The notes beneath the pieces are model-generated. The model saw only the letters and a program-made list of their open reading frames with translations, searched no databases and had not been told where the DNA came from. Positions 12,901 through 27,900 of a DNA stretch of 64,000 bases are shown one piece after another. The stretch covers positions 2,356,001 to 2,420,000 of the forward strand of contig JAGYXB010000051.1 in the NCBI GenBank assembly GCA_022495005.1, given 5' to 3'. The stretch comes from Rhyacophila brunnea. Taxonomy: Eukaryota; Arthropoda; Insecta; Trichoptera; Rhyacophilidae. Within the stretch, counting starts at the first letter, position 1, and each line of letters opens with the position of its first letter. Made by a program: the position numbers and the translations under genes.

Positions 12901-15900
12901 TAAAATTGTTTATGTTTTTTTATGTTATTATTATTTTCTTCTTCTCTCTATCTCCATAATGTTTCGTTTTCTTAATTAAAAAAATAAATACAAATAAATA
13001 AACAATAAAATAGTCAATATTGAAATAACCAAGCGTGAAAAATTAGCCTGGCCCCTTTGATGATCTTCTGGTGAATATTTTACCTACAAAGCAAACGATG
13101 CTCATATCAAAATATATTTATAAAAATAATCGGTAGATACCTATAGTTACTTATCTAAAATAAGATTTTGAATAATTGTATTTCAGCACTTACAAGTTTA
13201 GTCGAGTTATATGTAATAGAATAAATGCCTATTGATTGCTTCACAGCATTCATTTGTCCTTTCAAATATAAATAGGGGGAACAAATGAATAAAATCATAA
13301 TCAGTGATGATCTGAATCAAAATTCACATTCATTTTTGTTTTCCTTCAGATAATATACGTGGACAATGGTAAAGTTCGTTCCATGGGATCCTTGGCTAAT
13401 GTAGAGAGCATGGAACCAGCACTGGCAATGGAATGGAAATCTTTGCTCTCCCGTGGTAGACTGGAAGAACCGACAGAGGGAGTAAGGGAGAGAACCGCGA
13501 GAGAGAGATGGCAACTCGTTAGACTCGTCAATAGATTCAGTCTTCAGATCAAGTCAAAGCATGAAGATGAAGGAGACCATAATGATGAGCTCTTTTTCGT
13601 ACGTATCAAACGCATAATCACACTTTGAAACTATTAAGTATTGCAATTTAATATTTTTGTCACATCATCTTATTTATATAATATGTATTATTATCGTGTA
13701 TTTATTTTCGCTCTGTAGCAATATGTCAGTTGAAAAATGTTATCGTCCATAGTATTTTTTTTATAAATAACGTCATGAGTTGGTGGATTTGTGTCTAATG
13801 GGGACAAATGTATCTTGTGAGAGTGTAGAAAAAATACCACAAAATATATATCTAACGTATATAATAAAATATTATATAATAAAAAATTAATAAAATAAAT
13901 AAGACGGTAAATTATAATAAACTACGCCACTGGCGTGACCGTTTTTCTTTTCGTTGTAATCGATGTAATGGGTAATATGAATCTTTTAAATGCGTACCTT
14001 TTATTTATTCTAGATTGCTCTGCTAATTTTTCTGTGAACATAGTCATTTACGAATAATTTCACTGTCATCGGTAAATTTTAAATACAATTTAAGTATTTT
14101 TATCACGTGCCATGACAATATTGACAAGCAAAATCAATGTTGATTTTTTTAAATGATTTCCGCCAGATGCAAATGACAAAAGATTGTTGTTATAATATAC
14201 CTTACCACAACACGGAGGAAATGATGCGTCCGAACGTGCTTGAGATGATAAACAGGATCAGCATGTTATTAATAATTATTATTGGTAATCCTTAACTGAT
14301 TCAGCGGAAGTGGTATTTATTTTTCATGAGATTTTAAAGAGTCATCCAATAAACCATGAATTTAATTAATGAATCAGTATACTAAAATATTGGTACCTAC
14401 TCGTTAACTGTTTTCGCAATATACAGTTAATTGTTTTTTTTATAAACACATTTTTCTGCGTAAGTGATTTCCAACCTTATTCGTTCCACGGAACACTAAA
14501 ATATCTCGGAGAACCCCTACTTTTCTGACATTTAATATTAATGTTAGAATTAGTAAATGACAAACGAGACGAGACATGAAAAGCAGTAAGAAGTGACATA
14601 CATACGCAACGTGTCACTCTTGCAACGTATTCAAAATCTTACCCCTTATTATTTTTAATCACATTGCGTATAAAAAATCTTTTAATACTACATTATATTA
14701 TTGCTGCAAAAAAAAATCTTCACAATTTTAATTATACACATCCATAAAAATATTTTGCCTGCTTGCACCGCAGGCTAAAATTTATCATCTACACTTAATG
14801 CATAAAAATAATTTTATATACTTTGGATACACGAGTTATTTTAACATATTTCTATATAAGTATATTATATTATAATATATTCACAGGTCAATAAAACACA
14901 GCTAACAATCCATAAATAGATCGAGACTGTAGCGTTGGTGGGCATTTTTAAACGCTTTTAAATCTAATAATCAGAGCTGATTACTGACAACTTAACTATT
15001 CAATGTTTATTCCTTTATTTATTATTATTCCCTCCCCAATGTACTTCGATAGTAAATATGATGTGGTGTCTAATCAAACTAAACTTTTAAAATAGTTGTT
15101 TTTTTCTAGTATAATATTACTAAAGATTTTTCAAGTTTATTTCTACAAGAGATTTTGCGAATTTTCGAGGAACCCCTAACATGACTCACATAACTTCGGA
15201 ATCACTGATCCTATGTGTACGGAAGATAATATTTCTATTTTCAAAATCACAGTTTGTGAGCGAAATGCAAAAAAACTCGTTTATGGTGATCGGAAATTAT
15301 ATTACTCATTTACTTATATATATTTTTTTGTAATTTTCAGCCTTCATTCATCCCTCTCAGAAAGCGTTTCCCGACCTTCCACGGATCGAGGTACTTCACC
15401 CACGACCTCTTACTACCATCCGACGAGTGTGACGATGAAGCTCTTCGAAGCACCACTCCAAAAAGGTCATCCACTCGACGGCACAGACTCTCGCAGAATG
15501 CTGTCGATCGAGTTGGGTCCAGGAAACACAAGACTGCCGAGAGATCATCTTCATTGCAAGTTTCCAAACATAGAGTTAAGCCTGCACCCATGTCGCGGCA
15601 AGCCTCATCGCCAATTATTCATTGTAACCCCAATGCTGACGTGGAAGTAAATATGAGGTATTAAATAAAACTTCTTCAACTTCTTATTCTTATTGGTTAG
15701 TGAGATATTTGGGATTCTAGTTTTGCCAATCTTTTCTACGTATACATTTCAGCATTTTTCCTTAGTCTTACCCATCTAACCACATCCTCAACATCACACA
15801 TTCTTAGATCTGTTTATTTGTATACTATCTCTGAGGGTTTAGCTTGCGATTAATCCAATTGTTCTCATTTCTTAACTTTGCGAATTACTTATATTTGACA

Positions 15901-18900
15901 ATACCGCTAATATTATTAAACGGTAGATAAAAATGACTTTTCTCCAATTAGAACACATTAAATCAATCCCCATTTGTAATGGATTAATATTAACCAATTA
16001 TTTATATTTTAAAAAACATTGTGTAATTTTGTGCCTTCACCGGATCTATTCTATACAAAAGGCTGCTTTCGTCCGCTAAAACCGCTAACTAGGGTATGTT
16101 TGTATCAAATTATTAACACATATTGTAACAATTATAATTAGCCGGTATTAATTGTTGCAATAAATGATATATTTTAACGGCATGCCCCCTGCCTGTGCTA
16201 AAATTTAGAGCATGAGCGATAGAGAGAGAGCGAGAGAGAGACAGTTTCGACTGATTAACTGATTACAATACAATTACAATTATAATATTTCAATATAAAA
16301 TGTATGTAACAAATACTAAGACATTATCACATTAGCATTTTAGCGGTCGATAGTCGCCTATTGTATATAATAGACCCGCACGTATTATGAATAATAATAA
16401 TATAGACTAGGTATACGTACCATCTACCTACCCCATAAGAAGTCAGATAGCTAAATCGGACATGCAGTCCATATCTTTTGAGGTATGGAACGAGTCAATC
16501 ACGAATTTTACTTATGAATTCACAACAATATCTTTAAATAGCTAACGAAGATAAAAATATAAATGGAAAAGTTTACTTTGTAAACATGGATGTAGGTATG
16601 CTATATTTTTCGAATAAAATTATGTAGTCTCTGCTTATAAATTATATATATTTTATTCAATTCGTTAGATTTTGGACACAAGAACCAATATATTCGAAAT
16701 GCTTAAATTTTCTAATCGGTAGGTGAGTATACGATTATTTTATTGATGTATAATTCAAACCGCGTGTCGGAATATTTTGGTAAACGCTGCTATTTTCGGA
16801 GCAACTAAGTGTTTATCAATGTTAAATCAATATTGAATGTGGGTTATAAATGTTTGAAGACTCGATGTTTACACTAGAAATGATATGTTAACTATTTTTT
16901 TAATAAAAATATCTCTTATGTAACACTTTTTTAGGTTTAGTTATCTTTCTTACTGCTATATTATGATGCTCTCCGATACTGTTTACCGCCAGGTGCTAAG
17001 CGGCTTTAAATTCAATCAAAATACAATATTATATTGGTAAAATATTATCCCCTACAACCCTCTACTTTGTGGAGGCCCATATGATCCTATTAGGATCGGA
17101 CATGGTCGGAAAAAATAAATTCAAAATATTACCCATAATATTAAATGGATAAGTACAGTATAATATGACAAAAAACTGAGAGCAAAAGACGGTTTTACTA
17201 CAAATATACTACAATTATCTGGACTAATTGAGATGAAAGTAGGTAAGCACTCTAAAATCAAGATTCTAGATAATGGTAAATTCGGACAGTCCAAAATTTA
17301 AAAAAAAAATCTACATTGACCGGTTTCGCACGATTGAAAAAATACTGTCAACATAGTCAAATAGTTTTTACCTATAACACCTATTAATATTTTTTGGATT
17401 TTGGTAAACAGTAAACAGTAAAATATAGAACTATAAAAAAGCAAACGAATATTAATTTAAATACAGTGGCGTAGCTATAAATACTGGGGAAATAAAGGGA
17501 CTTCGGTTTATTTAATTATCAATCTATTTTTTTGTGAATGGTCTATTATCGAATATAAAATTCATTAAAATCTACCGGCATGAGATTTTGGGCCCTTTGT
17601 CCGGCTGGGCCTCAATGCTTTGCATATTCTTGCGATGAGGTACTACGCCACTGGGGCAATATTGTGTTGACTTTGCCAATAATTGGATATATGCCCTAGA
17701 CTCAAATAAATATGCCTATGTATTTACAATTATTTATGATTGTGTTTATTTTTGAAGTCGCACGAGACAGCCCGGAGACAATGGCCAACAAAGATATTTG
17801 TTGAGAAATTTGTTCCCTGTATCACAACAAAAATTGATCGATTCTCAAGTTGATGCCCCCCAAATAACGAGACAGAGAAGTCTCATCAATCGGCTACTTT
17901 CAAGATCAACCTCCAAACCCAAGTTAGTATTAAATATAACATAATATATACGTGACTTCGAAAAGAGACCCATAGATGGCGCGGCCCATTGATTGAACGC
18001 CGCAAGCGCTATGTAGGCAGATTAAGATTTAACTCTATGTGTAGCGGCGTGACTTCTTAAAGAGACCCGTAGATGGCGCTACCCATTGACTGGACGCCGC
18101 AAGCACTATGTAGTCGGATGAGGATTTAACTATATGATGACTCCGTAATTTATATCTCTCACAGTCTTACAGCCAGTCAGCTTAGTCTGATTAGCTCTGA
18201 TCCTTTTATCCATACATGTCCTCTATTTTGAAACTAAGCACCTTACACTATCGAGATTTGTTTCTAGTAATAAGTGTGGTATCTAGTTGTCAAATGTGAT
18301 ACCTACCTGAACAGAACTAATCCTTTGGCAAGTTCATCTAGTTATTTGTTCAAGCGAGTCATCTTATCTTGTTAATCTATTTTCGTGTACCGTTTGAAGT
18401 ATTCTCTGTGAACTCTGAATAAATACTAAAACCGGAAGTGTTTCTATTTTATAAATAATACTGTAACATACTATAACTGGCGACCAACGTGGGCCCAAAG
18501 TGTTTCTATATTATAAATAAATAAAACCATCCTATAAAAATACATTTAATGATATGTCAATACGGTAAAAGTGTGTAGATACTTATAGCATGAATTTCAG
18601 ACACGTTTTCCATTAGATAATATGGGCTCTGTAATGAATAGTTCAAGCTGAAATAAAAATAAATTAATATTCAATATGTACTAAGTATAAAATGAACTTC
18701 ATTTGCATTCATACTATTTTTCCAGCGGATATTATGTACGTGATTACTAATTAGGTACCTACAATTTTTCAATAGACACCTACATCGGCAAATCTATTAT
18801 TTTGAACGCATATTATTGCGTAAGTTTTGTTCATAGACAACAATTAATTAAACCTATACATGCACAGCGAAAATACGATATACTTAAGGGGGCACATGCT

Positions 18901-21900
18901 CAGCGTAGGTCAAAATGGAACTTTTATTTCATTTTCAAACCATGATCCTGGACATTCCTTAAACGTTGTAGATAATCTATTTATATAATTTTGAAGCCTT
19001 GTTATCCTTTATATTTATTTTAAACGTTTGATGACCGCAAAAAGTATTTTTATTACATAAAATAGTGTTCTTTTAAACCTTTCGCTCTAATGTTTTAGAA
19101 TATAGTCATATTTCAGTACATGAATGTGCAGCGGTGTTAAGATTTTTTACATTTATTAATTTTTAAACGCATTTATAAAACCATTAGTATAATTTATGAT
19201 GAGATTTTTTTGTAAAATATTTACGATAAAAAATTATATTGATAATCTCTGTGATCCCAAATTTGACAAGAATTAGGCATTTTATTAATCAAAAAATGGG
19301 CAAGATTAACACATTTGAAGATAATTCTAAAGATATTATTTATACGCTATGTTTTTGACCATTTGAGTGTGATAAACATCTTACGAATATTGATTGCTTT
19401 ATAATAATCATTGACCTAAGTATAAGGTAGTGTTTTTTTGAAATACGCCATTTCTTTTGTTATTCCCCAGTAGTTAAGCTACAACATACGGCCGTATCCA
19501 TAAATTAACAAACTAAAATTGAAGTATCGACTAAGATCATGTTAACGCGCGTGTTTGAACATGTACTTAACCGAAAAAAAAATATTTTTTTTTGAACGGT
19601 AGGTACATGTTCAAACACGCGCGTTAACATCATTTTACTCCCTACTTCAATTATAGTTTGTCAATTTATGGCTACGGCAGTATGTTGTAGCTTATTCACT
19701 GGTGAATGTCAAAAGAAATGGCGTATTTAAAAAAAACACTACCTTATTCTTAGGTCAATAATTATTATAAAGCAATCAATATTCGTAGGATGTTTATCAC
19801 ACTTGAATGATCAAAGACATAGTTTATAAATAATATCTTTAGAATTATCTTCAAATGTATTAATCTTGCCCATTTTTGATTAATAAAATGCCTAATTCTT
19901 GTAAAATTTGGGATCACAGAGATTATCAATATAATTTTTTATCGTAAATATTTTACAAAAATAATCTCGTCATAAATTATACTAATGGTTTTATAAATGC
20001 GGTTAAAAATTAATAAATGTAAAAATCTTAACACCGCTGCACATTCACGTACTGAAATATGACCATATTTTAAACATTAGAGCGAGTGGTTTAAAAGAAC
20101 ACTATTTTATGTAATAAAAATACTTTTTGCAGTCAACAAAGGTTTAAAAGAAATATAAAGGATAACAAGGCTTCAAAATTATATAAATAGATTATCTACA
20201 ACGTTTAAGGAATGTCCAGGATCATGGTTTGAAAATGCAATAAAAGCTCTATTTTGACCTACGCTGAGCACGTCCGCCCTAAGGCGATTGGGTTCGTTTT
20301 TGCCTCTCCCAACAAATGCGTGTATTTTCCATGCACCGTTAAAAGTAGAAGTAATAAAAGGTAATAAAAAAATATGTCTTTAAAACTTTTCACGTAATAT
20401 TCTTCTGCACATATTTATAGTTGTTTTTTTATATACTACGTAACTTTAATACACGACAATCTATTTTTAAATTTGGTCAAAACAGCTCTTACACCACGGC
20501 TTGGACAAGGCTTAATATTCATTTTAGAGATATAGATAGTAAGTATAGCATGTTGAGGCCCATAATATGATCTTATTAAGATCGGACATGGTCGAAAAAA
20601 AATATGCCCTTTTGATAGGTCTTCCTAATTTTATGTTAGGTTTATGAAAAAGAAAGATTTTTTAGCCATTTTAATTTCAGTGAGATTGTTCGAATTTGAA
20701 TGAGTTTTACCATACAAAATATTATATTGTAATTTAATATCACACAATAAAAAAATAAGTCGCAATGAATTGAAAAAAATTAAAACCTATTAATTTGGTA
20801 TATTATGCGACTTTGTATCCAAAATAAGTCTTACGTTAACTTGACGTTAACTTAACTTAACGTTGACTTAACGTTATCATATTATAAAAACAGATCGCGT
20901 GAGATTCGTACTCATATCTGAAATACCACTGAAGTTTTATTCTGAGGCTTTTCAATATTATGTATGTTGAATAAGAAAAAATCTAACATTCTTAAGTCTT
21001 GTGTATTTTTCAGTAGGCGTTACTTCAAAATAAATTATATAATTTATTTTATCTAAATTTGAAATAAGTAGGTAATTAAACATTTGGTTTAGGTAAAAAA
21101 ATAGTTAGTATTTGAAACAAAATAGGTACGTATTCATTATCAGCACCTGAGTGCGAACACAGTCAATTTAAACATAAAAAAATGTATTTTGATTCTCATT
21201 TATGAAAGTTTTATATTATGTCATAGGTATGAATAGTTTTTTTTAGTTTCGTAAAAGAATTTCCCAGACATTGCAAAGATTCAGATGTTGATAATTCGTT
21301 AAGTACTTGAGGTATGATACATTAAATGAAAAAATATATCCTTACAACTTGAACTCATTTTCAGGAATCCTGTTATCTCTCCTAATGTTGAAAAAGAACA
21401 TACTCCGGTTCGAAGGCTCATATCAACTAACTCCAACATCAGTGAAGACTTTCCTGATGATGACACTTTCTGTAAGTTCGAATACAAGTATTCCTTGACT
21501 TACGACCGATTTTTTTGTCTATTAATTAATTGTTAAATCATTATTCATTGATTTTTACATCACGAGCGACAGTGCCAGATAATTATAATCTCTATATATA
21601 TAAAAATCTCGTGTCACGATGTTTGTGGTCGAACTCCTCCGAAATGGCTCGACCGATTTTTATGAATTTTTTTATGTGTATTTGTTAGGTATGAGAATAG
21701 GTCAACAAGTATATTTCATACCGCTAGGTGATTAGGGTATCTCTATCCAGAAAAATTTTCTTTTATTTTTTTGACAATTTTTTTTTTGTATTTTTTTTAT
21801 TATTTGGCATAAAAAATACCTATAACCACAAATTTTCACCCTCCTACCCCCACCCTCCCATTTTTTAATCGCGATTTTATTATTTTTGTATGAACAAATT

Positions 21901-24900
21901 TAACCGTCGTTCGTATTTCAAACAGAATGAAATTATTTATGTTGTTGAATGACAGATGGCGCTACGTCCGAGAAGAATTCAAGAGAAGCGTCGCGTCATT
22001 TTGACATTTCATTCGGCATATCACAATGCAGTGCGTGCAAAATTTTGTACGATTTATTTTAATTTATCTATTTTTATGTGCGTGTATTACAGTGCACAAT
22101 GCCAGTAAGACGAAAGGGGGTTATTTGGGCCGTCGAAAGAATAAAGCAACAAACATGCGAAATAGTAGAGCAGAAAGAACAGACGAAAAAATCCAACAAG
22201 ATAACAAAAACGTGCGTGTAAGTATGTCGCAATTGCGTGCATCTCAATCACAAGAGGCACGAGCTGAACGAAATCAACAACGACAATTGGAAGACGAGGT
22301 TCGTAGTTAACACACGCAGAACAAATGACCGACAACGCCAACAAGTACATCGAACATTTACATCCGCTTCGTTCCTTCGTCTCGCATTCGAGTACGAGCC
22401 AGATATTGAATATTCTGCTCATCCTAAAGTGCTAATTGGTGCTATGGACAAAGAATGTCCCCATTGTCATGCGCTCAAATTCAAACATGAGTCAGCCGGG
22501 ATTTGTTGCGCATCAGGAAAAGTGCAACTACCAGAAATTGAGATCCCACCAGAACCATTGAACGGCTTGCTCATCGGCACGGTTCCAGATTCAAACCTGT
22601 TCCTGAAGTCCATTTGCACATTCAATTCATGCTTCCAAATGACTTCGTCCGGAGCAACAGAAATAGTTCACAATACTGCGGCAAATGGTCAACAATTCCA
22701 TTCTACGTTCAAAATCAAAGGCCAAGTATACCACAAAGTAGGCTCATTGCTTCCAATGCCAAACGAACCACATACATTTTTACAAATCTACTTCATGGGC
22801 GGTGAGGACATCAATCATGTGGATGCAAGTTGCGGCTACAATAGCCTCAATTTGCCTAATGCCAGGCGCATCGTCGGCGAACTCGACGCCCTGTTGAATG
22901 AGCACAATGAATTATTGAAATTCTTCAAAGCACACATGCACGAATTGCAAAGTGACAATCACGCTATTGTCATCAATCCTGATAAAACACCAGCTGAAGA
23001 GCACGTGCGTCGATTCAATGCACCTGTTGTTGACGACATTGCTGGAATCATGGTTGGCGACCGCACATCGACGCGAGAAATCGTGATTCGAAGAAGAAAC
23101 AATAATCTGGAGTTCATCGCTGACACACACCGTTCATACGACGCTCTCCAATATCCGCTAATTTTCTGGAAGGGACAAGACGGATATTGCATAAACATTA
23201 AACAACGAGATCCTGTCACAGGTAATTCATTCATTATGAACATCATTACTCATTTTGAATTGAGAAAATGAATGGTTGATGTTTTTTTGTTTTTATCGGC
23301 GGTCATCGTCTACAGCGCTCTATTCCTGTTTCTGTCATATATCCCATCCCCACACACTTACGATACATTCGTTATTTTTTTATTTAACAACCAAAATATT
23401 CACTAGAAATAATTTATATGGCAGAACAACGTTTGCGGGGTCAGCTAGTATTTTATATAAATCTCGACTTACGACAAAAATGTAGGAACGTAACTTGGTC
23501 ATAAGTCAATGAATACTAGGAATAATTATTGTTAATAGGCGCACTTAATAGTCAAACATTCATTCATTTATACAGCCGCCGAGAAGTACCTAACACAGTG
23601 GAAGTAGAATTATTAGAATACAACGTTAAGTACCAATACAACTGCGAATCGTTTTTTTCCGTACCCATGGTGCCTCAGTAAATTGATTTACCTATGGTAC
23701 CTACGAACTAATAACCAGAATGGACCCATCACGGGGTCAATTGATTCTTTAGGCATAAAGTCCACTAAAGCGGACTTGCGGGGCGCTCGCGCATATTCTA
23801 TGTGAATCATCGAAAATACAACGTAATCAAATACGCCAGCGCACATTGGATTTGACGACGCATTGTGCCCGTGTGCCCCATGATTTATCGTTTTTTGGCT
23901 TCTCAGCGATACGAATTAACGAAAATATAACGTAGTCCATTCATTGAACACGGCAAGCAAAATCACGCTCCTCGAAGCGTCGTCAATAGACGGGCGAGAA
24001 GCCATTATTTAATAACAGTGAACCCATTGTTTAGTTTGCTGCGTGTCCAATATTTCGCTGGTAGAATGATGTCATCGTGAATATTAATTAAAAGCCCCGA
24101 GAAATAATATAATATTTTAATTGCTTTGTTATGAGAGTCGCTGATAATAATAATTATTTTGTGATTCTTGGGCCCCTTATTACATAGGTGAAGGGTAATG
24201 CGCGAGTGGGAGGGGGCCTACTCAGTAGTGAGCGCATCGAGCGCTTTTTTGGTGGGCTTTATGCCTTAGAAACACTAAATTATACACATACCTAGCTCGT
24301 ACTGTTTTTGAGGCTTCTCTTCCCATCGACACGGATCACTCATCGTTGCCTTCCGAACAGGAGATCAACCACATCATACGCACGTTGATTGCTGGCAAGG
24401 CCCCGGGCCCGGACTGCATTGACAATTTACTTGTCAAACGCACATGGGCCATCGCCGCGCCAGAGATTACAGCCCTCCTCAGTGACTGCATCAGAAGCGG
24501 CACGTTCCCCGACTGCTGGAAGAGGGGCTTACTTAAGGTTATCCCCAAAACTGGCAGCCGAGAACCGTCTAGCCCCAAAGCCTACCGCCCTCTAACACTT
24601 CTGCCCGCTCTGGGCAAAGTGCTGGAGAAGCTACTGTGCCACAGGATTGAAGCCCACCTGGAGACACACTCGCCGCTTTCCGATAAGCAATTTGGATTCA
24701 GAAGAGGCAAATCAACAGTCAACGCCATAAGGAACGTGATTGCCATTGCTGAAAATTCTCGCCGTAAATACGTCCTAGGAGTTTTCCTGGACATTGCAGG
24801 TGCGTTTGATAGTGCGTCTTGGCCTCTTATACTTCGAAAGCTCCGGCTGAAGAGACTACCAGGAAATTTGTTCGCGTCAATTCAAAGTTATTTCACCAAT

Positions 24901-27900
24901 AGATCGATCGAGTTTCGAGTTGGTTCAACCACAATAAAGAGGAACACCAGCATGGGATGTCCCCAGGGCTCAGTCCTCGGGCCCCTTCTCTGGAACGTAC
25001 TCTTCGACGATCTCCTTAGAATTCCGCTTCCAACCGACTGTACTGTCATTGCCTACGCAGACGATGCGCTGCTGCTGGTCGAGGCCGACAGCAGGGCGAA
25101 GATTGAGAGCACCGTTGGCGAAGCTTTAGCATCAATTGAGGCTTGGGGTAGATTAACTAGACTATCATTCGCACCTTCCAAGACAGAAGCCATTGTCCTT
25201 AAAGGACCGAGACGACTTAGCTGTTCGAGACTACCCACAGTCCGATTCGGTGACACGAGAGTGAAAGTGTCGAAGATCGTCACCTATCTAGGCGTCAAAA
25301 TGGACACAATGTTAAATTTCCTACACCATGCCGAAACCCAAGTCCACAAGGCTGGGGTGGCCTTCCAGAGGATCGGCCGCATGGCTGGTGAAGGATGGGG
25401 CTTAAAAGTAAGGGCGCTCAAGATCGCCTACGGCGCCATTTTTATGGGAATCGCGGCTTATGCCGCCAGTGCTTGGTGCCCGCGCATTCCCAAAAGTGTC
25501 AAACTTAGAATCTCTCTTTTAAGAGGACAGCGCATCGCGCTTCTGTCCATTACCAAAGCCTACCGTACTACCTCAACTGACGCGCTCCCGGTCCTGGCCG
25601 GCATTCTCCCACTTGACCTGCATATTCAGGTCAGCGGCGCTTCAATATTGCTCCTCAAGGGCGAGGAGGCCGACGTTGGTGATTTTCACCTCGTCCCTCC
25701 CCCTCGGCTAGCTGGCGAAGGAGTAGCATTATTGAGGCGCAGAATAAGACTCATGTCGCTCAACGCGGCCATTACGACCTGGCAGCGAAAGTGGGACGAA
25801 TCGACCAAGGGCCGGCACACATATACGTTTTTTCCAAACATACAGTGGCGAATGGAGATAACCAAATATCTGACTCCAGACCATTACACCAGTCAATTTG
25901 TGACTGGTCATGGTGGATTCGCTGGCAAGCTCTTCGAGCTTGGACTTGTAAGCCGTCCGACATGTCCATGCGGAGGGGAAATACAGGATGCCAACCACAT
26001 CCTATGGGAGTGTCTGAGTATGTGCTCCGAACGGGAGGAAATGCTCAGGTCGGTCCAACCAGCTGTTGGACCCATCGGCCCGTCCGACCTGGTTGCTACT
26101 AAGGCCAATTATCTTGCTTTCAAAAAATTTGCGGCGTCTTACTACGGGCGTGAAGATCTCTTCACATAAATTTTGCTGCCTGTATGATTAGCTTCGTTCT
26201 TTAATTTAATAAACAAGTAGGTTCATTTTCTTTTTAGTAATTTCCATGTGCTTTTTCTCTTCCTGGCACTTTGCATTAGAGTAAACTCAGTAAACTCAGT
26301 CAGAGCTCACTTTGAGCGTAGCAATCTAAGTCTTGGGCATCTTCTCCCAGGACACTCCCAGGCCAATTCTTAGATGCTTCACATCACCAATTGATGGGTC
26401 CCGTGATACTCTCGATTAAGACCGAGGGTGGTACGGGGCGGGTTTGGTGTTGGGACTTTAACTTCAATGTTTTTTGTCTGATATTTTTTGATGTGTCCGC
26501 ACTCAAAAGGTGAAAAGTACTTTCTATACTCAATAATTTAAAACAGTACACTAACTTTACCTACCAATAGTGATGAGTATTATGTAATAATTTCCATTTC
26601 GTCTCCTTCCAGGTGCTGATGTAGCGGCTTCCGATAAGCTGGCGACTGATGAAGAAAGAGAGTACGGCACAATACCTAAAAGAATATATTTAGAATATTT
26701 CAAGTCCTGTGGTATTGTGGCTGGATCGTCTTACCTGATATCCGCAGTGGCTTGGCAGTGTCTTCGAGTCTACACAGATGTCTGGTTGAGCGAATGGAGT
26801 GGAATTACCAGAACTCAAGATGGTGTTCAACTCATCGAAGATAAGGAGGTATGTAATGACTAGATCATACAGAATAATATGCATAGTTTATCAGTGGGAA
26901 GGGATTTACCCAAGAGCCGGTAGCTTAAAGTGTCATTGACAATTTATTATATTCTCCCCCAATTGAAAACCAGTGGCGGCTGCTCTAATAGGGTTCAAGT
27001 GCACCGCACTTCTCAGAATTTTATAAAACATCACTCAATTTTAAGTGCATTGAATGCTATACATCATAGTGAGCGTTATATTCTAATTTATAATGCTACG
27101 CTTTGGACAGTGGTATCATTGATCGGAGTGGTGCACGTCAATCTCATTAAATAACGTTGGCCATGTACAGATTTTTATGTTTATTTAGACAAGTGACACA
27201 GATCAGGTTTGATTTATTATTCATTCATTGAATTATGTAATGATAATAGATCACTCAATCTAGTGATAAAACAAGAAAAATATTGCCTTCAAATGCGGTA
27301 AGTTATTAAGTGTATTACAACAATTATTCTTTTCTTATCTTATCTTTTCTAGAGAAATTAATATTCTAAATTAATATATAGGTATATAGCAGATAATCAT
27401 ACATTATAAATAAATACCTAAGTTGGAATGTTATTAAAGCACATATTACACCTGATTAAAGAAATAATAAAAATACACAACAAAATACTGACACTACATG
27501 CAAATTTAAATGCATTACACGTACCTCGCACGAACCTATAGTTGACTCCACGGCGTATAACAATGATATGTGTTGCAGTATAAATAAACTTTACAAGTTA
27601 TAATTAAAATTCTTTTTCAGATGAAAAAGTACTTCACCGTGTACGCAATACTGTCGATTGCTTCAATACTAATGTCCCTGGCGTCTAATGCAGTAGGACA
27701 ATATGCCGGAGCACTCGCAAGGAAAACTTTACATATCAAACTTATCGACAATATTATAAAATGCCCGATGACATTTTTTGAGACCACACCTCTGGGCAGA
27801 ATTATAAACCGATTCTCAACTGATATAGGTATAATTGACAAGGTAATATGCCCTAAATAATATTTTTATAATTAACATAATATTTTCGCATGAAGAAGGT

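Larger units (their letters stand above)
21489..23515. repeat. TIR element hosting a nested Helitron
   Basis: Left end TATTCCTTGACTTACGACC and right end GGTCATAAGTCAATGAATA are inverses. Between them lies the Helitron at 21589-23448, so the Helitron inserted into this older element. Confidence 0.6.

Noticed and set aside
15213..15650. 145-codon + frame as the Sur coding exon
   Set aside because: The frame is wrong: the correct one begins at 15341 and is in phase with E8 and E10.
22087..22422. Minus-strand frame of 111 codons
   Set aside because: Antisense of the Helitron N-terminal coding region, which is clearly on the + strand.
24336..26108. Several antisense and alternate frames over the LINE
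   Set aside because: Shadows of the GC-rich reverse transcriptase frame.
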